A stretch of DNA of 6,119 nt, taken from the NCBI GenBank assembly GCA_027005175.1, contig JALTMC010000252.1:1-6119 (forward strand), read 5' to 3'. This document shows, piece by piece, positions 1 through 6,119 of the stretch. The first letter of the stretch is position 1; every line of letters starts with the position of its first letter. This DNA is from Myxococcales bacterium. Lineage in GTDB: Bacteria; Myxococcota_C; UBA6777. A program made the translations under genes and the position numbers. The notes under the pieces were generated by a model. That model made no database searches, was not told where the DNA came from, and was given only the letters and a program-made list of their open reading frames with translations.

Positions 1-166
1 CGCATTGTTTTTCTACAAGGAAGATTTAAAGGTGCCCATTTACAAGAGAGTTGAGGAATTAAAGAGTATTCTTCAGCATCCAAAGATAGGAAATATGTTT
101 GATAAGGTAAAAAGACTTGAGGACATCTCCGTGAAGATAGGTAAACAGGTAGGGTTTGATGAGTAA
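1..166 (+). CDS. 3' end of an unidentified protein gene (partial)
   Basis: An open frame runs from the window edge (first full codon at 2) to a TAA at 164-166 and gives 54 residues, starting ALFFYKEDLKVPIY and ending KIGKQVGFDE. The peptide is hydrophilic and rich in Lys and Glu, with a likely helical pattern (VEELKSIL, MFDKVKRLEDI) and no membrane segment. I do not recognise the family, and the visible part carries no catalytic motif. Two things support real coding: the frame is intact, and its stop overlaps the next gene's ATG by 8 bases, a typical operon arrangement. By hand count GC over 1-160 is about 36%, clearly below the roughly 50% of the following gene, and Lys/Ile codons are AT-rich. 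This may mean a different origin or simply a Lys-rich C-terminus. Its function is unknown, though its position suggests a partner of the glycogen synthase. Confidence 0.7.
   Translation, partial: ALFFYKEDLKVPIYKRVEELKSILQHPKIGNMFDKVKRLEDISVKIGKQVGFDE
147..154 (+). promoter_or_regulatory. Ribosome binding site that fixes the glgA start
   Basis: The purine-rich stretch AGGTAGGG lies inside the last codons of the upstream gene and ends 4 bases before the ATG at 159; its first AGG is 9 bases away. A TTG codon at 156 is also in frame, but it would sit almost on top of this site, so ATG 159 is the better start. Because the site and the start lie within the upstream coding sequence, translation of glgA is probably coupled to that gene. 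Confidence 0.6.
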
Positions 167-1667
167 AATTCTGTTGATGTCTCCAGAGCTAGCCAACGTT
201 GCCATGGTTGGGGGAATAGCAGAGTACCTTTGGGGGTTGGCAGGGACTCTTCTCCGCAGAGGGCACGATGTAAGAGTGGCCTTACCTCATTATGCATTTC
301 TACAAGAAACAAAGCTCCCACGAGCAGTCGAGCATAGCCGTATCACCGTGGCTCTAGGTCTAGGAGCCTCAACAGTGACGGATGTCATCAAGCTCGCAGT
401 CCCCCTCCCTGATCCAAGAGGAAAAAACCTGCCTGTCTATCTTTTGGGAGGGCATCCACACTTTGCATCTGTTACAACGAACCAACAGATCTACCAGTGG
501 CCCAACCACGAGCCTTGGGTTGTCTACTGCAAAGCTGTCGTTGAATGGCTCGAAGCCAGTCATTGGCAACCGGATATTATTCACTGTCAGGATGCCCACT
601 GTGCACTCCTTCCCGTCTATATTCAGGACATGCGAACAAACAACCCCTCTCACCCACTCACCTCTGTTCGCACCGTGTTAACGGTTCACAACTTACTCAA
701 CCAGGGCAAAGGACTTCCCGAGCTTGTTGCATATGCAGGGCTCTCCATGAACTGGTTCAACATCGATGGGTTTGAGTTCTATGGTTACACCAACAGTTTG
801 AAAGCAGGTTTGTTGTGGGCCGACCGAGTGAATACAGTCAGCCCCACATACGCTCATGAGATCCGTAGCAGTGGCACCTATGGCTTTGGGTTGGAAGGGG
901 TACTCCATGCCGTCGCACAACGAGGCCAGTTGACAGGGATTCTCAACGGTATTGACACAGACCGATGGTCTCTCAAAGGGCTAAGATACGACGGAAGTAT
1001 CGGGGATATGGACCACCTCTTGAAAGAGAAAGAAGCTTGTCAGCGCAACCTATTTAAGTCATGGGGTTGGAAGTCATCCTCACAACCTGTGCTTGTCTTT
1101 CGCTCAAGATGGGACACGCAAAAGGGTGTCCTTCTTCTCACCTCTTGTATGGAAGAGGTCCTGAAGATAGCTCGATGTGTCTTTGTAACATGGGGAACTC
1201 CAGGCTCAACACCGGAACTACAAGCTGCTTGGCAATCACTGCAACAGCTCGCCCGTGACAACCCACAACAACTTTTACTCAACCCCAAAGATGTACAAGA
1301 CATAAAACAAACAGCCACTCATTATACCCTGGCAGATTTTGTTCTTATGCCTTCCTCCTACGAGCCGTGTGGATTGGTACAAATGGAGTGTCAAAGATAC
1401 GGTGCCTTACCCATCGTACGTCAAACAGGTGGGTTGGCTGACACAGTAACAGAACATGCACACCCCAACTTCCCCGCTCCCAACGGCTTTACCTTCCGAC
1501 CCATGGAGCCTCACGCCCTCCTGGCCGCGATACGTCGGGCCATTCACGTATATCACAACCCAGAACTTATCCCCATCTTTCGTCGAAATGCCCTGCTCCA
1601 AGAAAACGGCTGGAATACAAGGATCGCACAATACGAGCAGCTTTATCGGAAAAATGACTCAATCTAA
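159..1667 (+). CDS. glgA: Glycogen synthase-like glycosyltransferase (GT5)
   Basis: A 502-residue protein, close to the usual size for bacterial GlgA, with the GT-B double Rossmann fold signatures in the right order. GT5 enzymes transfer glucose from ADP-glucose (or UDP-glucose) to the non-reducing end of an alpha-1,4-glucan in the cytosol. Visible motifs, numbered from ATG 159, are VGGIAEYL near 17-24, HCQDAH at 142-147, TVHN near 175-178, ADRVNTVSPTYAHEI around 222-235, GILNGIDTDRW near 260-270, R317 and K322 in SRWDTQKG, the EPCGL motif with the catalytic-region Glu at 402, and RQTGGLADTV near 421-430. One oddity stands out: the lysine before the N-terminal GG loop (K-T/V-GGL in E. coli and archaeal enzymes) is Met16 here. 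The start overlaps the upstream stop by 8 bases. The gene converges on the kinase gene, and its last codons lie in a 26-bp tandem repeat. Family assignment is firm. Donor sugar and actual product are not shown by the sequence, and a divergent GT5 paralogue remains possible. Confidence 0.9.
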   Translation: MSKILLMSPELANVAMVGGIAEYLWGLAGTLLRRGHDVRVALPHYAFLQETKLPRAVEHSRITVALGLGASTVTDVIKLAVPLPDPRGKNLPVYLLGGHPHFASVTTNQQIYQWPNHEPWVVYCKAVVEWLEASHWQPDIIHCQDAHCALLPVYIQDMRTNNPSHPLTSVRTVLTVHNLLNQGKGLPELVAYAGLSMNWFNIDGFEFYGYTNSLKAGLLWADRVNTVSPTYAHEIRSSGTYGFGLEGVLHAVAQRGQLTGILNGIDTDRWSLKGLRYDGSIGDMDHLLKEKEACQRNLFKSWGWKSSSQPVLVFRSRWDTQKGVLLLTSCMEEVLKIARCVFVTWGTPGSTPELQAAWQSLQQLARDNPQQLLLNPKDVQDIKQTATHYTLADFVLMPSSYEPCGLVQMECQRYGALPIVRQTGGLADTVTEHAHPNFPAPNGFTFRPMEPHALLAAIRRAIHVYHNPELIPIFRRNALLQENGWNTRIAQYEQLYRKNDSI

Positions 1668-1706
1668 GGTACGAGACACCTGACTCAATCTAAGTTATGA
1701 GACACC
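1655..1706. repeat. 26-bp tandem direct repeat forming the convergent gene junction
   Basis: Two abutting 26-bp copies (1655-1680 and 1681-1706) both begin TGACTCAATCTAAG and both end GAGACACC. They match at 24 of 26 positions, differing at repeat positions 15 (G/T) and 18 (C/T). Copy 1 carries the last codons and TAA of glgA (1665-1667). Copy 2 carries the last codons and TAA of the kinase gene (1695-1697, read on the minus strand). The 27-bp gap between the two stops is therefore entirely repeat sequence. No GC-rich hairpin with a T-run is present. It could be a local slippage or recombination duplication, or the trace of an inserted element; the sequence alone does not decide. Confidence 0.9.
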
Positions 1707-3929
1707 TGAGATGCTGCGAAGTGCTGCTGCCAAGTCAGCGCAAGTTGGAATTCGCTTCTTCGGATTTTTGGACATTAAGGTTTTGATAATATGCGCCAAT
1801 CCAAGAGGGATATCATGGTTCAGATTGCGAGGAGATGGGATCGGATGGTTCACATGCATCAAAAACAAGTGCATGATCTTTTCATGATAGTAGGGCAACT
1901 GACCGGTGAAAATTTCAAACGCGATCACGCCAAGAGCATACATGTCTCCAAGAATGGAAGCGTCTCTACGACCGGTGACTCGCTCCGGAGCCATATAAGC
2001 AGCCGTACCCACCACCACGCCTTCGGCAGTCAATCGAGTGGAGGTGTGGTGTGTGGCGATGCCAAAGTCCATCAACTTTACAACACCTTCTTTGGTCAGA
2101 AAGATATTTGACGGTTTAAGATCGCGATGAATCACACCCTTCTCGTGAACAGCTTGAAGCCCCTGACATACCTGCAACATTAAATCGAGACCTTGCTTAA
2201 TAGGAACAACACCATTTTTTTCGAGCAGGGTTTCGAGATCGATGCCTTCCAACAACTCCATACTCAGATAATAAAAGCCACGGTGACCCCCGATATCATG
2301 AAGTCGAATAATGTTCGGATGAGAGAGACGCCGACTTAATTTGAGCTCTTTTTTTAGCCTCAGAAGACCTTCTTGGAAGTTGGATGCGACTTCAAAGACT
2401 TTAAGCGCGATCTCTTCATCGAGCTCTGTATCCATCGCTCGATAAACTGTAGCCATTCCTCCACGCCCCAAGATATTAATAATTTTATACCGTCCCCCCA
2501 CCATTTCACCAGGAACCAGATCCCCCAGACCCACCGAGTATCCCGAAGCTAGCCCATGCTCCATATCATAAGATTCAGCCAAAGAAAAATTCACAGTTTC
2601 CTGTTCTTGGGTAGCATCACTCCCCATTTGTATCAACGCATCGGAACCATCACCGTATTGTGTGAATGTGTCAGAGCCGTGATGAACTGGTGAAGTCAAA
2701 GTGGGTGAGGAAGAGATTCGCTCCTGCTCCAAAACACGTACTGATGATTCATGCTCAATCGTATCGGATGTAGGGGGTTGTTTCAACCAACTTGAGGTCT
2801 CGGGAGAAAGAACAGGAGGAAGCTCTATCGTACCATCCGTCATCGATGGATTCGGGCGCGGAGGTGTCCCTAACCGACGACGGACAACAACCTGATTCAT
2901 AGACCCTATCGCCTGCACCACGGCATGCTCCATGGTTTGGATAGCAACATTCATGTCAAGGCTGTTGCTTGGCCCCTGTGAAGACAAAGAGTTCGACGTC
3001 TCTGGCCCAACTCCATTCGTATTTCCAGGTATCTTCGCCTCAACTCCATTACCATTTCCGGGTATCTTCGCCTCAACTCCACGAGTATTTCGAGGCATCC
3101 CTGGCCCAACTTCAATGGTGCTGCCAATAATCACTGGAATCGATTCAGAGGGAGGTGTGACAGGTATCGGCCTTGCATTCACTCCATTGGACAAAGGTCG
3201 AACGGCATTTTTGGTTTCGGAGGAATCAGCCTCAGCAAGCGGAGACGCATCGTTCGCAAGCTCTCGTGAGAGCATCGAGCGAATCGAGCGTTTCCGAGCA
3301 TCAAGCAATTCGGCAAACCGGGCAACGTCTTTGTAAGAGCGATACTCATCCATGAGAGAACGAAAGATCATATGAGCGTGGTCGTGAAGCTCTTTTTGAA
3401 AATAAAAGATTCCGATCAAATAAAAGGCTTCAGCATCTTTGTCATCTCCAGGCCCTGCTGCAAGATAAGAAGACAGAAAGACAGCCAACTCTGAAGGGAT
3501 CTCTCGTAGAGAACAGGCGACGGAAATAAGAGTCTGGCAGGCTTCTTTGTACGCAGGATCTTTCGGTGAACAAGAACCATATCTTTCCCAACAGGCTTGA
3601 TAGACATCCTGTATTTGACCCAACTCCCCTAAGTGAACCAAGACCTCAATAGCCGTACTATAACACCCAGCCTTCTGAAAGTAAGAAACAGCCATAAAAG
3701 CCGTCTGCTTTTGCTCTCCCGAAATATCCTCATGAGAGTAAATCAGATCCTCTAATTCAGACAGCAAAAGAAAACCAGCTTCTTTATAGAGTTCTTGTCG
3801 CGCAAGATCAGCAGCTAATTGTCGCGCATCCGATTGCATCAACAACTGTACTGTCCCTTCCATCTGACCACGAAGGCCAAGCTCTTCCGCTTGTTTTGTT
3901 TTGGCTTCCATCAAGGAGCTGATCCCCAC
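1695..3929 (-). CDS. Hanks-type serine/threonine protein kinase with N-terminal helical repeat region and disordered linker
   Basis: A 744-residue protein with its kinase domain at the C-terminus (about 481-740). Catalytic features are complete: glycine loop LGRGGMATVYRA (487-498), ATP-binding Lys510, helix C Glu528, HRDLKPSN at 601-608 with catalytic Asp603, DFG at 621-623, GTAAYMAPE at 641-649, Asp662 and Arg726. It is an RD kinase, and the activation loop (626-634) is rich in Thr and Ser suitable for autophosphorylation. Residues 1-225 are helical and TPR-like, for example YFQKAGCYSTAIEVL near 83-97 and a related FYFQKELHDHAHMIF stretch near 175-189. Residues 226-470 look disordered, rich in Pro, Ser, Gly and Asn, with an 11-residue tandem repeat at 274-306 and GSD-containing repeats at 418-440. 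There is no signal peptide or membrane segment, so it is probably cytosolic. The GTG at 3929 is the longest start; an ATG at 3911 (residue 7), with GGGGA 11 bases upstream, is equally likely. The substrate is unknown. The gene converges on glgA. Confidence 0.92.
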   Translation of the reverse strand: MGISSLMEAKTKQAEELGLRGQMEGTVQLLMQSDARQLAADLARQELYKEAGFLLLSELEDLIYSHEDISGEQKQTAFMAVSYFQKAGCYSTAIEVLVHLGELGQIQDVYQACWERYGSCSPKDPAYKEACQTLISVACSLREIPSELAVFLSSYLAAGPGDDKDAEAFYLIGIFYFQKELHDHAHMIFRSLMDEYRSYKDVARFAELLDARKRSIRSMLSRELANDASPLAEADSSETKNAVRPLSNGVNARPIPVTPPSESIPVIIGSTIEVGPGMPRNTRGVEAKIPGNGNGVEAKIPGNTNGVGPETSNSLSSQGPSNSLDMNVAIQTMEHAVVQAIGSMNQVVVRRRLGTPPRPNPSMTDGTIELPPVLSPETSSWLKQPPTSDTIEHESSVRVLEQERISSSPTLTSPVHHGSDTFTQYGDGSDALIQMGSDATQEQETVNFSLAESYDMEHGLASGYSVGLGDLVPGEMVGGRYKIINILGRGGMATVYRAMDTELDEEIALKVFEVASNFQEGLLRLKKELKLSRRLSHPNIIRLHDIGGHRGFYYLSMELLEGIDLETLLEKNGVVPIKQGLDLMLQVCQGLQAVHEKGVIHRDLKPSNIFLTKEGVVKLMDFGIATHHTSTRLTAEGVVVGTAAYMAPERVTGRRDASILGDMYALGVIAFEIFTGQLPYYHEKIMHLFLMHVNHPIPSPRNLNHDIPLGLAHIIKTLMSKNPKKRIPTCADLAAALRSISGVS
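3008..3106 (-). repeat. 33-bp in-frame tandem repeat coding an 11-residue repeat in the kinase linker
   Basis: Three consecutive 33-bp units (3008-3040, 3041-3073, 3074-3106) each start CAACTCCA on the plus strand. Units 1 and 2 match at 29 of 33 bases; units 1 and 3 match at about 23 of 33. In the kinase frame they encode the related 11-mers VGPGMPRNTRG, VEAKIPGNGNG and VEAKIPGNTNG (residues 274-306), and a fading partial unit follows. The length is a multiple of three, so unit gain or loss keeps the kinase in frame. This is typical of a flexible spacer that expands by slippage. A special function for the 11-mer cannot be shown. Confidence 0.85.
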
Positions 3930-4082
3930 GCACGAACAAATTCATCCCACTCTTGGGCTACACCCATTCCTAAACGGCACCCAACTCAAAAACATTAAGG
4001 GCTTCGTTGCAGGAGAATCACAAGAAACACAGTTACCCCTTCAAACTCAATACACTACGACGAACATTCACAAACACAACGG

Positions 4083-4218
4083 ACAAAGACAGATGAGAAG
4101 ATGCCTTCCGTTCTCGCCCTCGGGATAGCCCAAGAAACACACAAGCCCTACCCACAAAGGCCAGAGGAGAAGAGGTCTTCCGATCTCGCGATCGAGATAG
4201 AACCCAAGTGAGTACAAG
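4083..4218. repeat. Imperfect tandem duplication of about 63 bp
   Basis: Copy A (4083-4145) and copy B (4154-4218) share the order ACAAAG, then AGATGAGAAG or AGAGGAGAAG, then CTTCCG, TCTCG, CG(G/A)GATAG, CCCAAG and ACAAG. The offset drifts from 71 to 74 bases through small indels. The copies are clearly related but diverged, so the duplication is old or the region evolves quickly. It lies in the non-coding interval ahead of the kinase gene. It may be a decayed repeat element or duplicated regulatory DNA; nothing in the sequence picks one. Confidence 0.6.
4183..4198. repeat. Small perfect dyad in copy B of the duplication
   Basis: ATCTCG and CGAGAT form a perfect 6-bp inverted repeat around the 4-base centre CGAT. 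The matching place in copy A (4111-4126) is not palindromic, so the dyad arose in, or was kept by, only one copy. A protein-binding site is possible, but a 6-bp dyad can also occur by chance. Confidence 0.3.
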
Positions 4219-4244
4219 GTAGAGACGCACAACCAAAGACAAAC

Positions 4245-4267
4245 TCACTCTGTCCCAGAGAGAGTGA
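4245..4267. repeat. Inverted repeat, 7-bp stem with 9-base loop
   Basis: TCACTCT at 4245-4251 pairs with AGAGTGA at 4261-4267. A competing 5-bp hairpin, CTCTG with CAGAG (4248-4260), uses part of the same bases, so two exclusive folds are possible. On the minus strand it would lie in a long kinase leader. Neither side is followed by a run of T, so it does not look like a terminator. Confidence 0.3.
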
Positions 4268-4295
4268 AGGTTCAGTATCTTACCCCACCGTGTCT

Positions 4296-4313
4296 AGCCC
4301 AGCCTTGTGGGCT
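4296..4313. repeat. Inverted repeat, 6-bp stem with 6-base loop
   Basis: AGCCCA (4296-4301) pairs with TGGGCT (4308-4313). Ten bases overlapping its left arm and loop, CCAGCCTTGT, recur at 4343-4352. There is no T-run on either strand. Its role is unknown and it may be a chance structure. Confidence 0.25.
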
Positions 4314-4498
4314 TATACCCAGGCTATAGTTTCTTTGGTTTTCCAGCCTTGTACTTCAGTGCGAGGGGTCATAAAGAGGGTGAAGACCAACAATATACCC
4401 TGTGAAACACCCAACACATTTCAAAGTCATCTTCTTTTTGAAAACCTTCCACTACATACGCGAACACTGGGTATCAACCCTAGCCGAACCTAAGACAG

Positions 4499-6119
4499 TT
4501 ACAACCGTTGATGAAGTTTGTAAACAAAGAGTCCAGAGTGTGTTCCCACCTTACTTGTATGTGTACGCAAAGCTTTCAAAAATCGTTTCGCTGTGCGTGA
4601 AGAGAGAATCACCATTTTCTCTTTCTGTAGTCTCGCAGTAAATCCATTTCCAACAATGATTCGGACGTGATACAGCGCGATATGCGTAAAGCCATCTGCC
4701 TGCCAACGTCGGGCCAGCGAGGCTGCATCTTTGGCCTCCAGGTACCGAGCGATGCGAGGGCCATCTGCGTTGCCGCCCCCTCGTACCTTGTGTTTGCTCC
4801 CATACAATTCTTGAATCCCTACGATCAGCGTTTTCGACTTTGCAGGGAGTTGTTTATTAAGCCACAACAAACGAGAAAATGAGCGCCGTTGAGACATATA
4901 AGCTTGCTCGCCTCGATAAAAAGCTTTGAAGGGATGAAGAGTTTCAACAAACATCATGACCATAAAAAGCTGGAGAAAAGCCAAAAGAAACCAAACAGCC
5001 GTAGCAGTTCGACGGACCAAGGGATGCTTTTGAAGAAGGGAGAAGAGGCCGAGAAGGCCAAGGAGGGCGGGAAAGAGAAGAAAAGGAAGCAAGACACGGC
5101 CTGCCATTCCCAACGAGGCAAGACCCAGCAAAGGAAGCCACATGGCAACAGACAGCGAGCGCAGCCACTCCAACGAGCGGCCAGCATAAGCGATCCATAT
5201 CCCGAACAAAGCAGCAAGGGGAAGCGCCACCCCCATAGCTTCATCAAACATAGTCATCTGAAAAAGATAAGATGAAAGAGTGGAGAGAAAAGAGAGCCCA
5301 TTTGTATACGATGAAACAGAGGGAGAATCTGAGACTCCAAAAGGTGCGATGGGATTGCCAACCCACACGAGATTGCGCAGCAAAAAGGTAGAACCCAGCA
5401 CCAAACCCAACACACCACAAAGCAACCAGTGTTTGAGTACCCTGCTATTTTTTCGAAAGAGCCACAGCCCAAGCATAGCGACGATCAAAGCAAAAAGACC
5501 AAAAGAGTACTTTGTTGCAACACCAGCAGCCCAGGCTAAAGTAAGGAGAACCAAAGCACCAGGACGTTCTTCGAGAAGATCATCCAAGCCTACCACCACA
5601 AGCAAACAAGCACCAAGCAAAGTCCACTCGACCAACACTGCACCTGTGGTAATCAACAAACAAGGAGTGCAAGCAACAACAGCAGCAGAAACAAGAGCGA
5701 GATTCAAAGAGAGTCGGCGGTGCAACCATCGCACCAGAACAAGCAGAACCGTACAAGCAAGCAACCAGAGAACCATGTGCATACTTCGAGCACCCAAAGT
5801 TCCGGCCATGGAGAGCAAGGGTAAAGAAGCAGACTCAATGCCCATAGGAAAGTAGGAGTGGGAATGGAGAGTCAACTCAACAACTCGACCCTCGATGATC
5901 CAGGCTTGCGGCACCCATAGATGATAGGAGAGTTCATCCAGGTGCCAGGGGGGAAGTTGGGCGACCATGAATTCGAGGCCCAACGCGAGCACAAGCAGAG
6001 AGAGGGCGGCCCAACCCGCAAAGGAAAGAGAAAAAGAAGGCAAGGACAAAGAGCCCAATCTCTGCCAGAGTTCCCAAGCCCCATAACTTGCGAACGCCCC
6101 CCACAAAAGCCCCATAGGG
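4499..6119 (-). CDS. Polytopic membrane glycosyltransferase, GT39/PMT/ArnT-like (probably 5' partial)
   Basis: The frame is open from the stop (TAA at 4501-4499) to the window edge. The first visible Met (ATG at 6115-6113) gives 538 residues, but the frame continues before it (a Pro codon), so the true start may lie outside. About ten hydrophobic segments are visible, including roughly 34-53, 112-130, 137-157, 158-176, 187-215, 228-246, 294-311, 321-340, 341-360 and 372-392. A soluble C-terminal part of about 140 residues follows. Diagnostic motifs are the first-loop acidic pair in WHLDELSYHLWVPQAW (Asp60, Glu61), GVATKYSFG near 198-206, and LRNLVWVGNPIAPF near 246-259. Enzymes of this class use polyprenyl-phosphate-linked sugars as donors and work on the outer face of the inner membrane. 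Acceptor and sugar cannot be inferred. The gene has the same orientation as the kinase but lies more than 560 bases upstream of it, so co-transcription is doubtful. The class assignment is fairly sure, the exact family less so. Confidence 0.82.
   Translation of the reverse strand, partial: PMGLLWGAFASYGAWELWQRLGSLSLPSFSLSFAGWAALSLLVLALGLEFMVAQLPPWHLDELSYHLWVPQAWIIEGRVVELTLHSHSYFPMGIESASLPLLSMAGTLGARSMHMVLWLLACTVLLVLVRWLHRRLSLNLALVSAAVVACTPCLLITTGAVLVEWTLLGACLLVVVGLDDLLEERPGALVLLTLAWAAGVATKYSFGLFALIVAMLGLWLFRKNSRVLKHWLLCGVLGLVLGSTFLLRNLVWVGNPIAPFGVSDSPSVSSYTNGLSFLSTLSSYLFQMTMFDEAMGVALPLAALFGIWIAYAGRSLEWLRSLSVAMWLPLLGLASLGMAGRVLLPFLLFPALLGLLGLFSLLQKHPLVRRTATAVWFLLAFLQLFMVMMFVETLHPFKAFYRGEQAYMSQRRSFSRLLWLNKQLPAKSKTLIVGIQELYGSKHKVRGGGNADGPRIARYLEAKDAASLARRWQADGFTHIALYHVRIIVGNGFTARLQKEKMVILSSRTAKRFLKALRTHTSKVGTHSGLFVYKLHQRL

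Larger units (their letters stand above)
3930..4498. other. Gene-free interval upstream of the kinase gene
   Basis: These 569 bases separate the stop of the membrane glycosyltransferase from the kinase start, both on the minus strand, so the interval should hold the kinase promoter and any leader. I find no convincing gene: the open frames are short, of odd composition and without recognisable domains. I see no tRNA or known riboswitch. No clear -35/-10 pair stands out on the minus strand. The stretch downstream of the glycosyltransferase (about 4440-4498) has only a very short GGGT/ACCC hairpin and no convincing intrinsic terminator. The recognisable structure is an imperfect duplication of about 63 bp and three small dyads, listed separately. 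Confidence 0.7.

Noticed and set aside
156-158. In-frame TTG start for glgA one codon before the ATG
   Set aside because: It lies almost directly against the AGGTAGGG ribosome binding site, leaving too little spacing; ATG 159 fits better.
1655-1706. CRISPR-like array or mobile element
   Set aside because: There are only two abutting copies without spacers, and no transposase, inverted terminal repeats or target-site duplication can be seen in the window.
1640-1720. Possible bidirectional terminator between the convergent genes
   Set aside because: Only very weak pairings such as AGGT/ACCT are present, with no GC-rich stem and no T-run on either strand.
2932-3336. Plus-strand open frame of 134 codons with repeated PGIFASTP peptide
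   Set aside because: It is the reverse strand of the kinase linker. The peptide repeat is only the antisense reading of the 33-bp repeat, and the kinase frame is clearly the real one.
4033-4248. Minus-strand frame of 71 codons in the intergenic region
   Set aside because: It begins with GTG, is Arg/Ser/Val-rich without any known domain, and its internal repeats follow from the DNA duplication. Coding is not supported.
4440-4498. Terminator for the membrane glycosyltransferase gene
   Set aside because: The only hairpin after the stop is GGGT-TGAT-ACCC with a 4-bp stem and no following T-run, which is too weak to call.
4889-5275. Plus-strand open frame of 128 codons
   Set aside because: It is antisense to the same membrane gene, very basic, and has no domain or plausible ribosome binding site.
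5280-5855. Plus-strand open frame of 191 codons
   Set aside because: It is antisense to the membrane glycosyltransferase. The product is Lys/Arg/Thr-rich low complexity, as expected from the reverse of hydrophobic codons.

Overview
The window is about 50% GC over most of its length and holds three large, well-supported genes plus the 3' end of a fourth. The Hanks-type Ser/Thr kinase has a long disordered linker and sits next to a bacterial GT5 glycogen synthase and a multi-membrane glycosyltransferase. That mix points to a bacterium with many eukaryote-like kinases, such as Myxococcota or another former deltaproteobacterial lineage, or possibly Planctomycetota. The taxon is inferred only from gene content and is weakly held.

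Layout from left to right. Positions 1-166 (+) are the tail of an unidentified, AT-richer gene. Its last codons overlap the start of a glycogen synthase-like gene (glgA, 159-1667, +), so the two are probably translationally coupled. This gene converges on a large minus-strand kinase gene (1695-3929). Only 27 bp separate the two stop codons, and that junction is built from a 26-bp tandem direct repeat. The kinase protein has a helical, TPR-like N-terminal half, a disordered linker with an 11-residue tandem repeat, and an apparently active C-terminal kinase domain. Positions 3930-4498 contain no convincing gene but carry an imperfect duplication of about 63 bp and several small dyads. The rest (4499 to the window edge, -) is a polytopic membrane glycosyltransferase of the GT39/PMT/ArnT-like class, probably cut at its 5' end by the window boundary.

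How the genes may work together: the upstream gene and glgA look like one transcription unit making or remodelling glycogen. The kinase is convergent with that unit, so it is not co-transcribed, but neighbourhood makes a link between signalling and reserve-carbon metabolism a reasonable hypothesis and no more. The membrane glycosyltransferase is co-oriented with the kinase, but 569-587 bp away, and is probably an independent cell-envelope function. I found no mobile element gene, CRISPR array, rRNA, tRNA or recognisable riboswitch. No new multi-gene system is evident. The most unusual items are the repeat-built convergent junction, the kinase architecture, and the replaced substrate-site lysine in the glycogen synthase.
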